Source: an uncultured Winogradskyella sp.
GTDB taxonomy: Bacteria > Bacteroidota > Bacteroidia > Flavobacteriales > Flavobacteriaceae
Direction of reading: 5' to 3'
DNA: 64,000 bases
Assembly (NCBI RefSeq): GCF_947501905.1
Contig: NZ_CANMXL010000002.1
Span: 186,001 to 250,000, forward strand
Made by a program: the position numbers and the translations under genes. The notes beneath the pieces are model-generated. The model made no database searches, was not told where the DNA came from, and saw only the letters and a program-made list of their open reading frames with translations. Position 1 is the stretch's first letter. Every line of letters begins with the position of its first letter. Of the stretch, positions 54,818 to 63,547 are shown piece by piece.

Positions 54818-54825
54818 CAACTTTG
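54818..54825 (+). promoter_or_regulatory. -7-like element for ccoI
   Basis: CAACTTTG (one mismatch to TAnnTTTG), 28 bases before the ccoI ATG and at the fixed distance from Fnr-like box 1 seen also at the two other boxes. Confidence 0.5.
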
Positions 54826-54853
54826 TTCTAGGTATAAAATGAGCAAATAAAAG

Positions 54854-57229
54854 ATGGAAGACAATACTTGTTTTCATTGTGGTGATTATTGTGATAAAAA
54901 AAACATAGATTTTCAAGGAAGAAAGTTTTGCTGTAATGGCTGTAAGACTGTTTTTGAAATTTTCAATGAAAATGATTTAATCTGTTATTACGATTTACAA
55001 AATGCTCCTGGAGCTATACCAGAAGGAGTTGAAGGTAAATACGACTTCCTCTCTCAAGAAAACATAATAGAAAGACTTACGGAATATAGAGGTGATTCTA
55101 TCGAAATCGCAACGCTTTTCATCCCACACATACACTGTAGTTCCTGTATTTGGATATTAGAAAACCTCAACAAACTTAATTCAAGCATATCTGTCTCTCA
55201 AGTAAATTTTGGAAAAAAAACAGTTCGCGTAACATATAAAAATCAAGAAACAGACTTAAAATCAATAGTGATATTACTAAGTACAATCGGTTATGAACCA
55301 TATATAAGCTTGGACGATTTTAAATCTGACAAGGAGTATATCAATCGCTCAATTATATATAAATTAGGTGTTGCAGGATTTGGTTTTGGGAATATTATGT
55401 TTCTCTCATTTCCTGAGTATTTTGAAGTACATGAGTATTGGTTAGAGCAATATAAACACCTCTTTAGATGGTTAATGTTTGGCTTATCGCTTCCGGTTGT
55501 TTTCTATTCTGCTCAAGACTATTTTATTTCAGCTTATAAAGGGCTTCGAGCAAGAATTCTAAATATAGATATCCCAATAGCTTTGGGTATTTCAGTGCTA
55601 TTTATTAGAAGTACTATTGAAATTGCTTTTGATATAGGCTCTGGTTTTTTTGATAGCCTAGCTGGCTTAGTTTTCTTCTTATTAGTTGGCAAATTTTTTC
55701 AGCAAAAAACCTATGCTTTTTTATCATTCGAGCGTGATTACAAGTCTTATTTTCCGATTGCAGTTACCAAAATAGACAAGAATAATGAAGAAACTAATAT
55801 TCAAGTATATGACATAAAAAAAGGCGACAGAATTATTATTAGAAATGAAGAACTTATACCTGTTGATGGAATTATAATAAATGGTAGAGCAAAAATAGAT
55901 TACAGTTTTGTTACAGGCGAATCTCAGACGGTTACAAAGCAATCTGGCGACAAGCTTTTTGCAGGCGGAAAACAAACCTCTGGCGTCATAGAAATTGAAG
56001 TTCTTAAGTCTGTTGAGCAAAGCTACTTAACCCAATTATGGAGTAATGATGTTTTCAACAAAAACAAAGAAGAAGATTTTAAAAGCATTACTAATTCTAT
56101 AAGTAAGCATTTCACAATAACAATTTTGGGGATAGCTCTTATATCAACAATTTATTGGTTATTTATTGACCCAAATAAATCCTTAAATGTTTTTACTGCA
56201 GTATTAATTATTGCTTGTCCATGTGCAATAGCACTATCAGCCCCTTTTACTTTTGGTAACTTATTACGAATATTCGGTAAGCTAAAATTTTATATTAAAA
56301 ATGCTAGTGTCATAGAGCAATTGGCACAAATAAATACTGTTATTTTTGATAAGACAGGTACAATAACTTCAAATAAAACAAGCTCTGCAGAATATAATGG
56401 TAAAACCTTATCGGATAAAGAATCTCTTATTTTAAAAAACTCGCTTCGAGGTTCTAATCACCCGCTAAGCAGAACACTTTATAATATTTTAGATGAGCAC
56501 CATATTATTACTCTTGATAAGTTTGAAGAGCACATTGGTAAAGGCATTGAAGTGACGCATGATGACATCAATCTAAAAATTGGCTCAGCCAGTTTTGTTG
56601 GTAATATACAGGACACTTCTGTATTAAACACTACTGTATGCATAAGTAATAATAATAAGTACAAAGGTAAATTTACATTTTATAATAGTTACCGAAAAGG
56701 AGTTTCAAAACTATTTAATCAACTAAAAAAGCATTACGATTTAGTGATTCTTTCTGGTGATAATGAAGGTGAATTTAAAAACCTTAAAAAGTTATTACCA
56801 TCTAGGACAAAACTCATATTTAATCAAAAACCTCAAGACAAGCTAGAATACATAAAACATCATCAAAGCGAAGGCTCAAAAGTATTAATGATTGGTGATG
56901 GACTAAATGATGCTGGTGCTTTGATGCAAAGCAATGTTGGGTTAGTCATCTCTGAAGACATCAATGTCTTCTCTCCTGCTTGTGATGGCATTTTAGATGC
57001 TTCCAAATTCAAACAATTATATCACTACATAAGAGCTTCAAAATCGGCTATAAAAATTATAAAATGGAGTTTTGTGCTCTCCTTCATTTATAACATAATA
57101 GGTTTATACTTTGCAGTTACAGGTCAATTAGAGCCTGTTGTAGCGGCAGTTTTAATGCCTCTGAGCTCTATAAGCATTGTAGTATTTACAACAGTTGCTA
57201 CAAATATTTTAGGAAGACGATTAAAGTGA
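54854..57229 (+). CDS. ccoI: Copper-type P1B ATPase for cbb3 oxidase assembly (CcoI)
   Basis: 791 residues. N-terminal cysteine-rich metal region (Cys6, Cys9, Cys13, Cys26, Cys27, Cys30), an HMA domain with CSSC (Cys95, Cys98), then membrane helices with the CPC copper site Cys455-Pro456-Cys457, phosphorylated Asp499 in DKTGT and GDGLND at 681-686. This is the CcoI/FixI-type Cu transporter that exports copper for insertion into the oxidase. It is followed 81 bases on by ccoS, and the Fnr-like box in front of ccoS gives that operon a separate promoter. Confidence 0.94.
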   Translation: MEDNTCFHCGDYCDKKNIDFQGRKFCCNGCKTVFEIFNENDLICYYDLQNAPGAIPEGVEGKYDFLSQENIIERLTEYRGDSIEIATLFIPHIHCSSCIWILENLNKLNSSISVSQVNFGKKTVRVTYKNQETDLKSIVILLSTIGYEPYISLDDFKSDKEYINRSIIYKLGVAGFGFGNIMFLSFPEYFEVHEYWLEQYKHLFRWLMFGLSLPVVFYSAQDYFISAYKGLRARILNIDIPIALGISVLFIRSTIEIAFDIGSGFFDSLAGLVFFLLVGKFFQQKTYAFLSFERDYKSYFPIAVTKIDKNNEETNIQVYDIKKGDRIIIRNEELIPVDGIIINGRAKIDYSFVTGESQTVTKQSGDKLFAGGKQTSGVIEIEVLKSVEQSYLTQLWSNDVFNKNKEEDFKSITNSISKHFTITILGIALISTIYWLFIDPNKSLNVFTAVLIIACPCAIALSAPFTFGNLLRIFGKLKFYIKNASVIEQLAQINTVIFDKTGTITSNKTSSAEYNGKTLSDKESLILKNSLRGSNHPLSRTLYNILDEHHIITLDKFEEHIGKGIEVTHDDINLKIGSASFVGNIQDTSVLNTTVCISNNNKYKGKFTFYNSYRKGVSKLFNQLKKHYDLVILSGDNEGEFKNLKKLLPSRTKLIFNQKPQDKLEYIKHHQSEGSKVLMIGDGLNDAGALMQSNVGLVISEDINVFSPACDGILDASKFKQLYHYIRASKSAIKIIKWSFVLSFIYNIIGLYFAVTGQLEPVVAAVLMPLSSISIVVFTTVATNILGRRLK

Positions 57230-57242
57230 TAAAAAATAACCC

Positions 57243-57262
57243 AACATGATAAATATCATGTT
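57243..57262. promoter_or_regulatory. Fnr-like box 2 (upstream of ccoS)
   Basis: AACATGAT-AAAT-ATCATGTT, a perfect palindrome with 8-base arms. Its centre (57252.5) is 29.5 bases upstream of the first base of the TATTTTTG element at 57282. Confidence 0.8.
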
Positions 57263-57281
57263 TTAAAAAAAGGTTCAACTG

Positions 57282-57289
57282 TATTTTTG
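57282..57289 (+). promoter_or_regulatory. -7 element for the ccoS-ccoNO operon
   Basis: TATTTTTG, full match to TAnnTTTG, 21 bases before the ccoS ATG. Confidence 0.62.
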
Positions 57290-57310
57290 AACCATAACTT
57301 CAAATTAGGT

Positions 57311-57475
57311 ATGAGTGTTATATACATTTTATTGGCAGTAAGTATTATAGTTGCTATTGTATTTTTTGCAGTCTTTGTTTTTGCTGTAAAATCAGGACAA
57401 TATGATGATAATTATACACCTTCTATTCGTATGCTTTTTGAAGACGAATTGGTAAAGTCAAAAAAAGAAAAATAA
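57311..57475 (+). CDS. ccoS: cbb3 oxidase assembly protein CcoS
   Basis: 54 residues from the ATG at 57311 (MSVIYILLAVSIIVAIVFFA); the open frame upstream begins with a TTG inside the -7 element region. One hydrophobic helix (about 4-30), then KSGQYDDNYTPSIRML, the CcoS signature. CcoS is needed for cofactor insertion into the oxidase. Below the length that many callers use. First gene of the oxidase operon. Confidence 0.92.
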   Translation: MSVIYILLAVSIIVAIVFFAVFVFAVKSGQYDDNYTPSIRMLFEDELVKSKKEK

Positions 57476-57504
57476 CTCAACTAAATAAATCAATTACACT
57501 AACT

Positions 57505-59697
57505 ATGGAAATTCAACAATTCTATTACGATAACAAAATCGTTAAAAAATTCCTTTATGCAACCATACTTTGGGGAGTTGTTGGGATGCTAGTGGGGCTC
57601 ATACTAGCATTTATGTTTTTATTCCCAAACATGACAGATGGTATATCATGGTTAAGCTTTGGTAGGCTTAGACCACTACATACTAACGCTGTAATATTTG
57701 CCTTTGTAGGTAATGCCATTTTTGCGGGTGTTTACTATTCCTTACAGCGTCTCTTAAAAGCGAGAATGTTTAGTGACATGCTAAGTAACTTTAATTTCTG
57801 GGCATGGCAATTACTTATTGTTGGCGCAGCAATTACATTACCATTAGGTTATACAACTTCAAAAGAGTATGCCGAATTGGAATGGCCTTTTGACATTGCT
57901 ATTGCTTTAATCTGGGTAGCATTTGGTGTTAACATGATTGGAACCATTCTTAAACGCCGTCAGAGGCATTTGTATGTTGCTATTTGGTTTTACTTAGCCA
58001 CTTTTGTAACAGTTGCTGTACTACATATTTTTAATAGTTTAGAATTACCTGTTAGTGGTCTAAAAAGTTACTCTGTATATGCTGGTGTACAAGATGCCTT
58101 GGTACAATGGTGGTACGGGCATAATGCAGTCGCATTTTTCTTAACGACTCCTTTCTTAGGCTTAATGTATTATTTTGTACCAAAAGCAGCTAACAGACCT
58201 GTTTATTCTTATCGTTTATCTATAGTCCATTTTTGGTCACTGATTTTTATCTATATATGGGCTGGACCTCATCACTTATTATACACTGCTTTACCAGAAT
58301 GGGCGCAACACTTGGGTGTAGCTTTTTCAATAATGTTAATTGCACCTTCTTGGGGTGGTATGATAAATGGTTTATTAACCCTTCGTGGTGCTTGGGATAA
58401 AGTTCGTACAGATCCAGTTCTTAAATTTATGGTTGTAGCCATTACGGGATATGGCATGGCAACTTTTGAAGGTCCAATGCTATCATTAAAAAATGTAAAT
58501 GCAATTGCTCATTACACAGACTGGATTATTGCTCACGTACATGTAGGAGCTTTAGCATGGAACGGCTTCTTGGCATTTGGCATGATTTATTGGCTAATTC
58601 CAAGAATATTTAAAACAAAACTATTCTCTAATGGATTGGCTAACCTTCACTTTTGGATAGGAACACTTGGCATCATTCTTTATGCTTTGCCTATGTATGT
58701 TGCTGGGTTTGCTCAAGCAAGTATGTGGAAACAATTTAATCCTGATGGCACTCTGGTTTATGGAAACTTCTTAGAAACTGTTACTGAGATTATACCAATG
58801 TATTGGATGCGAGCTATAGGTGGAACACTATATATAATAGGTATGCTCATTCTAGTGTATAATGTAATAATGACCGTAGTTAAGTCTAAAAACAAAGTCA
58901 CTGATGAATTAGCTGAAGCACCTGCTTTGCAACGCGTATCTAAAAAACGAGTAATCGGAGAAGGTTGGCACACATGGTTAGAACGCAAACCCGTTATGCT
59001 TACCATATATGCTACTGTAGCTATTTTAATTGGTGGTATAGTACAAATCATTCCAACTATAGTTGTAAAATCTAATATTCCTACTATAAGCAGTGTAGAA
59101 CCCTATACTCCACTTGAATTAGAAGGTAGAGATATATACATACGAGAGGGTTGTGTTGGCTGCCACTCTCAAATGATTAGACCATTTAGAAGTGAGGTAG
59201 AACGCTATGGAGAATATTCTAAAGCAGGTGAGTATGTCTATGACCACCCATTCCTTTGGGGAAGTAAACGTACTGGACCCGATTTACATCGAGTTGGAGG
59301 AAAATATACAGATAGTTGGCACCTGAGTCACTTATACGATCCACAAGCCATGAACGAAAAATCTATTATGCCAAGATACCAATGGTTGATTAGAGATGAG
59401 CTAGACAAGTCCATGACCGAAAATAAAATGGAAGTAATGGTGAGTCTTGGCGTCCCTTATACAGATGAAGATATTGCAAATGCGCAACAATCTATGCTAG
59501 AACAAGGTGCACAAATAGAGAAAAACCTATACGATGACCCTGACTTTGTCAAAAGTTACGAAGCAGATAAGGCAGCTTCTGGAACTGATTTTATAGAAAT
59601 GAAAAATCGCGAAATCGTTGCAATTATAGCTTACTTACAGCGCTTGGGGACTGATATAAAAGTGAAAGAAATCTTAGAAGAAACCGTTCAAAACTAA
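57505..59697 (+). CDS. ccoNO: cbb3-type cytochrome oxidase, fused subunits I and II (CcoN-CcoO)
   Basis: 730 residues. The N-terminal 480 residues are the CcoN heme-copper oxidase with GRLRPLHTNAVIFAFVGN, YYFVPKAA and HAHVGALAWNGF-type segments (here AHVHVGALAWNGFLAFG), supplying the His ligands. After a linker with one membrane helix (about 492-514), the CcoO part carries one c-type heme site Cys550-Val-Gly-Cys553-His554 in REGCVGCHSQMIRPF and SIMPRYQWL with the axial Met. In most proteobacteria these are two genes; the fusion is typical of Bacteroidota. It reduces O2 with high affinity in the inner membrane. Confidence 0.95.
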   Translation: MEIQQFYYDNKIVKKFLYATILWGVVGMLVGLILAFMFLFPNMTDGISWLSFGRLRPLHTNAVIFAFVGNAIFAGVYYSLQRLLKARMFSDMLSNFNFWAWQLLIVGAAITLPLGYTTSKEYAELEWPFDIAIALIWVAFGVNMIGTILKRRQRHLYVAIWFYLATFVTVAVLHIFNSLELPVSGLKSYSVYAGVQDALVQWWYGHNAVAFFLTTPFLGLMYYFVPKAANRPVYSYRLSIVHFWSLIFIYIWAGPHHLLYTALPEWAQHLGVAFSIMLIAPSWGGMINGLLTLRGAWDKVRTDPVLKFMVVAITGYGMATFEGPMLSLKNVNAIAHYTDWIIAHVHVGALAWNGFLAFGMIYWLIPRIFKTKLFSNGLANLHFWIGTLGIILYALPMYVAGFAQASMWKQFNPDGTLVYGNFLETVTEIIPMYWMRAIGGTLYIIGMLILVYNVIMTVVKSKNKVTDELAEAPALQRVSKKRVIGEGWHTWLERKPVMLTIYATVAILIGGIVQIIPTIVVKSNIPTISSVEPYTPLELEGRDIYIREGCVGCHSQMIRPFRSEVERYGEYSKAGEYVYDHPFLWGSKRTGPDLHRVGGKYTDSWHLSHLYDPQAMNEKSIMPRYQWLIRDELDKSMTENKMEVMVSLGVPYTDEDIANAQQSMLEQGAQIEKNLYDDPDFVKSYEADKAASGTDFIEMKNREIVAIIAYLQRLGTDIKVKEILEETVQN

Positions 59698-59703
59698 AAA
59701 GCC

Positions 59704-59889
59704 ATGCTAAAATTTGTAAAAGGACATATGGAAAGTATCACAGGTATAGAAATATATCCATTGATATCACTACTTATATTTTTCATCTTTTTTGTGACCC
59801 TCTTTTACTGGGTGTTTACAGCCAAAAAAGAATATATCAACACCGTGAGTAATTTGCCATTAGACAACCAAAACGATACAGAATCATGA
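59704..59889 (+). CDS. ccoQ: cbb3 oxidase small subunit CcoQ
   Basis: 61 residues. Short N-terminus, one transmembrane helix at about 17-39 (YPLISLLIFFIFFVTLFYWV), then FTAKKEYINTVSNLPLDN, the CcoQ/FixQ pattern. It stabilises the oxidase complex. It overlaps ccoP by the ATGA sequence at 59886-59889. Confidence 0.9.
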   Translation: MLKFVKGHMESITGIEIYPLISLLIFFIFFVTLFYWVFTAKKEYINTVSNLPLDNQNDTES

Positions 59890-60854
59890 GAAAGTTAATC
59901 CCATCATACATAAGAGTCCCGTTAATATTCTTTATCATAGCTGGACTCACCGAATATTTTTTAGACTCAGGAGACCAGCCTGCATTTATGGAAAACCCTG
60001 TGGTAATGGTATTTCTATTACTTGTACTATTAATACTCATCGCTATTGAGGGTATTGTTGGTGCAATGGAAAATTTACTCTACCAAAGTTTAGACGAAGA
60101 AGGAAGAGCACGTTACGATTCAAAACAAGCTGAACCATCTAAGCTAATATTATGGATTAAAAACGCTTACAAAAAACTTCTAGGTACAAAACCGATTGAA
60201 GAAGAAGGCGAAATCATCCTAGACCATAATTACGATGGTATAAAAGAATTAGATAACAATCTTCCACCATGGTGGGTATATAGCTTTTATATCACTATAA
60301 TTTTTGGAGTTATATATATGATACGCTATCATGTATTTAATGCAGATGACCAGTTTGCTGAATATGAAATCGAATATGCAGAAGCGCAACGTGCTATCGA
60401 AGAATACAAAAAGAATGCAAAAGATTTGGTAGACTTTAATACGGTAGAATTGTTAACAGATGCCTCAGACTTAAAAGCTGGAGAAAATATTTTTGTAGCC
60501 AAATGTGCTGTTTGCCACAAAGCAGACGGTGGTGGCGGTATTGGACCAAACTTAACTGATGAGTATTGGATACTTGGTGGTGGTATTAAAAATATTTTCA
60601 AAACCATTTCTGAAGGCGGACGCTCAGGTAAAGGTATGGTATCATGGAAAAAAGAAGGTTTAAAACCTTCAGAGATAGCACAGGTAGCCAGTTATATATT
60701 ACAATTCCAAGGCACAACACCAGCAGACCCTAAAGCTGCCGAAGGCGAAATCTGGGTAGATGAGTCTGCTCCTGAAGAAAATACAGATAAAGAAGAAGCA
60801 ACAACAACTGAAGATACAGAAGCTATCGAAGTTGTAGAAGCTACAGAAAACTAA
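59886..60854 (+). CDS. ccoP: cbb3 oxidase cytochrome c subunit CcoP (single heme)
   Basis: 322 residues. N-terminal transmembrane helices (about 12-26, 38-58 and 122-142), a soluble cytochrome c domain with one heme site Cys207-Ala-Val-Cys210-His211 and distal Met in GKGMVSWKKEGL, and an acidic Glu/Thr tail from about 280. Proteobacterial CcoP normally has two hemes; this copy has one. It accepts electrons from the bc1-like donor or soluble cytochromes for CcoNO. Translationally coupled to ccoQ. Confidence 0.93.
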   Translation: MRKLIPSYIRVPLIFFIIAGLTEYFLDSGDQPAFMENPVVMVFLLLVLLILIAIEGIVGAMENLLYQSLDEEGRARYDSKQAEPSKLILWIKNAYKKLLGTKPIEEEGEIILDHNYDGIKELDNNLPPWWVYSFYITIIFGVIYMIRYHVFNADDQFAEYEIEYAEAQRAIEEYKKNAKDLVDFNTVELLTDASDLKAGENIFVAKCAVCHKADGGGGIGPNLTDEYWILGGGIKNIFKTISEGGRSGKGMVSWKKEGLKPSEIAQVASYILQFQGTTPADPKAAEGEIWVDESAPEENTDKEEATTTEDTEAIEVVEATEN

Positions 60855-60883
60855 TAAAATAAGTCACCAGTAGCGTAAACAAA

Positions 60884-62308
60884 ATGGAAACTCCATCAAA
60901 CGAAGTCTTTAGAGATTCTATTGGTACCATTAATGAAGATGGTAAACGCAATTGGATATTCCCAAAAAAGCCATCTGGTCCTTTTTGGGAAAAGCGCAAA
61001 TTAGTTAGTTATTTTTTGTTAGCATTTTTAATTGCTGCACCGTTTGTAAAGATTAATGGCAATCAGTTTTTAATGTTTAATGTTCTGGAGCGTCGTTTCA
61101 ATATATTTGGTTTTCCGTTTTGGCCGCAAGATTTTCATTTGTTCGTTATATCAATGATAATTCTTGTAATCTTTATTACACTGTTTACTGTAGGATTTGG
61201 TCGTATTTTTTGCGGTTGGATTTGCCCACAAACCATCTTTATGGAAATGGTATTTAGGCGCATAGAATTTTGGATTGATGGCGACAGAAACAAACAACGT
61301 AAACTCGCAAAACAAAAATGGAATGCAGAAAAGGTTAGAAAACGTGTCTTAAAGTGGTTTATCTTTTTAGTGATTTCGTTTTTAATTGCTAATGTATTCT
61401 TAGCCTATTTAATAAGTGGAGATAAACTCCTGAGATATGTAATAGATGGTCCTTTTAAGCATCTAGGGACGCTTATACCTTTAATAATCTTTACTGGAGT
61501 ATTCTATTTTGTATTTGCCTGGTTTAGAGAGCAAGTCTGCATTATTGCTTGTCCTTATGGTCGATTACAAGGTGTACTCTTAGATACAAAATCTGTTGTA
61601 GTTGCTTATGACCACAAAAGAGGCGAAAGCGAAAATGGACGAAAATCTTTCCGAAAAAATGAAGACAGACAAGCCCTTGGACATGGCGATTGTATAGATT
61701 GTATGCAATGTGTACATGTTTGCCCTACTGGTATAGATATTAGAAACGGCACACAATTAGAATGTGTTAACTGTACAGCATGTATAGACGAGTGCGATAT
61801 TATAATGGAAAAAATAAGTCTTCCCAAAGGTTTAATTCGTTATGCGAGTGAAGAAAACATAGAAAACAAAACCAAGTTTAAACTCACAGCGCGTATGAAA
61901 GGTTACATTGCTGTATTAACTATTTTAACAGGTATTTTAATTGGAATGCTTGCCTTACGTAATGATATTGAAGCCAATATACTTAGGTTACCAGGACAAC
62001 TCTATGAGCAAAAAAGCGAAACAATAATTAGTAACGTTTACACTTATAAATTAGTAAATAAAACTTCTGAAGACATCGAAAACATAAGTTTTAAAATTAG
62101 AAATATGAAAGGTGAAGTGAATCTTGTTTCTAACTCAGATAATTTAGTTCTAAAAGCGCAAGATATTGCGGAAGGCACCTTATTTATTGAACTCAATAAA
62201 CAAGATTTATCTGGAGATAAAAATAAATTGACAATTGATATTTATAGCGACAATAAACTTATTGAAACCACAAGCATCGGTTTTTTAGGACCTAGAAGCT
62301 ATAATTAA
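60884..62308 (+). CDS. ccoG: Cytochrome oxidase accessory protein CcoG (iron-sulfur)
   Basis: 474 residues. Three to five transmembrane helices in the N-terminal half, conserved RIFCGWICPQTIFMEMVFRR and CIIACPYGRLQG, and two ferredoxin-type clusters in CIDCMQCVHVCPTGID and CVNCTACIDECDIIMEKI, with a C-terminal exported domain. CcoG (RdxA/FixG-like) reduces copper for the cbb3 oxidase. It follows ccoP by 29 bases and precedes ccoH by 11. Confidence 0.94.
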   Translation: METPSNEVFRDSIGTINEDGKRNWIFPKKPSGPFWEKRKLVSYFLLAFLIAAPFVKINGNQFLMFNVLERRFNIFGFPFWPQDFHLFVISMIILVIFITLFTVGFGRIFCGWICPQTIFMEMVFRRIEFWIDGDRNKQRKLAKQKWNAEKVRKRVLKWFIFLVISFLIANVFLAYLISGDKLLRYVIDGPFKHLGTLIPLIIFTGVFYFVFAWFREQVCIIACPYGRLQGVLLDTKSVVVAYDHKRGESENGRKSFRKNEDRQALGHGDCIDCMQCVHVCPTGIDIRNGTQLECVNCTACIDECDIIMEKISLPKGLIRYASEENIENKTKFKLTARMKGYIAVLTILTGILIGMLALRNDIEANILRLPGQLYEQKSETIISNVYTYKLVNKTSEDIENISFKIRNMKGEVNLVSNSDNLVLKAQDIAEGTLFIELNKQDLSGDKNKLTIDIYSDNKLIETTSIGFLGPRSYN

Positions 62309-62319
62309 ATATACAAAAG

Positions 62320-62766
62320 ATGAAAATAAATTGGGGAACAGCTATAGTAATAGCATTTGTAGGGTTTATATCCTTTATCATGTATTTTGTTGTAAGCATG
62401 AGCACTAATGATAAGTATAATCACGATTTAGTGACGGATGATTATTACCAACAGGAGCTTAAGTATCAAGAAGATATTGATAAGGTAGAAAATGCCAAAA
62501 AACTATCAGAAAACATTAGCTGGAAAAAAACTGAGAAAGGTATTGTTTTAACCTTCCCTAAAGATTTAAGCATAAAAGATATTAAAGGAAAAGTGTTCCT
62601 ATATAGGCCATCTAATAAACAACTAGATTTTGAGATACCTATCTCATTATCTATTCACAACTTGCTCATACCTGACAATCGTTTATTAGATGGTCGCTGG
62701 AACATAACTATAGATTGGTCATACAAGACTAACGAATTCATGTATAAAAACGAATTTAATTACTAA
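62320..62766 (+). CDS. ccoH: FixH/CcoH-family protein
   Basis: 148 residues. One N-terminal membrane helix (about 7-25), then NDKYNHDLVTDDYYQQELKYQ, the DYYxxELxYQ segment of FixH/CcoH, and an Ig-like beta domain ending DGRWNITIDW. It supports assembly of the oxidase. Its place between ccoG and a SafE-like transporter agrees with this. Confidence 0.9.
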   Translation: MKINWGTAIVIAFVGFISFIMYFVVSMSTNDKYNHDLVTDDYYQQELKYQEDIDKVENAKKLSENISWKKTEKGIVLTFPKDLSIKDIKGKVFLYRPSNKQLDFEIPISLSIHNLLIPDNRLLDGRWNITIDWSYKTNEFMYKNEFNY

Positions 62767-62768
62767 AA

Positions 62769-63470
62769 ATGTTAACAACGGCTTTTATACTGGGACTTTT
62801 AGGTAGTTTACACTGTGTAGGCATGTGTGGTCCTATTGCTTTTATGTTACCTGTAGACCGTTCTAATTCTTTTAAAAAAATAACCCAAATTGTCATTTAT
62901 CATTTTGGACGTTTATTGGCTTACAGTATAATAGGTTTAGTTTTTGGTATTGTTGGCAAGAGTCTTTACATCTTTGGTTTTCAGCAACAACTATCTATTG
63001 GTATTGGTATTTTAATGATTGCATTAGTATTAATACCTTATAAAACCATTGGTAAATATAACCTGTCTAAGCCATTGAACAAGCTCCTCTCAAAATTAAG
63101 ATCTAATCTAGCTCAGGCTTTAAAGAAGAAAACTGCAGACACCTTTCTCTCCATTGGTTTTCTTAATGGGTTTTTACCTTGTGGTTTAGTATATATGGCG
63201 ATTTTTGGCGCCATTGCTACTGGCAGTTTGCTCCAAGGGAGTTTTTACATGGTTTTATTTGGGCTAGGAACAATTCCTTTAATGACCTCAGCAATTTATA
63301 TTGGTAAGTTTCTAAACTATACCATAAAACAAAAAATTCAAAAAGCAATCCCTGTATTAGTTATTATTATTGGAGCTTTATTTATTGCGCGTGGTTTAGG
63401 TCTTGATATACCATATATATCTCCCGCCCCAATCATTGAGCCTGTGTTAGGTAATATTAATTGTCATTAG
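62769..63470 (+). CDS. SafE/DsbD-like membrane transporter (TauE/SafE family)
   Basis: 233 residues with about six hydrophobic helices. GLLGSLHCVGMCGPIAFMLP (Cys16, Cys20) near the start and LNGFLPCGLVYMAIFG in the middle are the paired Cys sites of the DsbD-like/SafE group (COG2836), whose members move heavy metals or reductant and are often found beside cbb3 genes, probably for copper supply. Starts two bases after ccoH, the last gene of the operon. Confidence 0.88.
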   Translation: MLTTAFILGLLGSLHCVGMCGPIAFMLPVDRSNSFKKITQIVIYHFGRLLAYSIIGLVFGIVGKSLYIFGFQQQLSIGIGILMIALVLIPYKTIGKYNLSKPLNKLLSKLRSNLAQALKKKTADTFLSIGFLNGFLPCGLVYMAIFGAIATGSLLQGSFYMVLFGLGTIPLMTSAIYIGKFLNYTIKQKIQKAIPVLVIIIGALFIARGLGLDIPYISPAPIIEPVLGNINCH

Positions 63471-63477
63471 AATACTC

Positions 63478-63497
63478 TAACTGACCTTTATCATATT
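63478..63497. promoter_or_regulatory. Fnr-like box 3 (upstream of the universal stress protein gene)
   Basis: TAACTGAC-CTTT-ATCATATT: TGAC-N4-ATCA core. Its centre (63487.5) is 29.5 bases upstream of the first base of the TAACTTTA element at 63517, the same distance as at boxes 1 and 2. Confidence 0.62.
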
Positions 63498-63516
63498 CTG
63501 CATGTGGAATTATTAA

Positions 63517-63524
63517 TAACTTTA
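63517..63524 (+). promoter_or_regulatory. -7-like element for the universal stress protein gene
   Basis: TAACTTTA (one mismatch to TAnnTTTG), 23 bases before the ATG at 63548. Confidence 0.45.
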
Positions 63525-63547
63525 AAGTAGAACCAATTCTATTTATC

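Noticed and set aside
55724..56020. 98-codon minus-strand frame inside ccoI
   Set aside because: Reverse-strand frame of the P-type ATPase, no motif.
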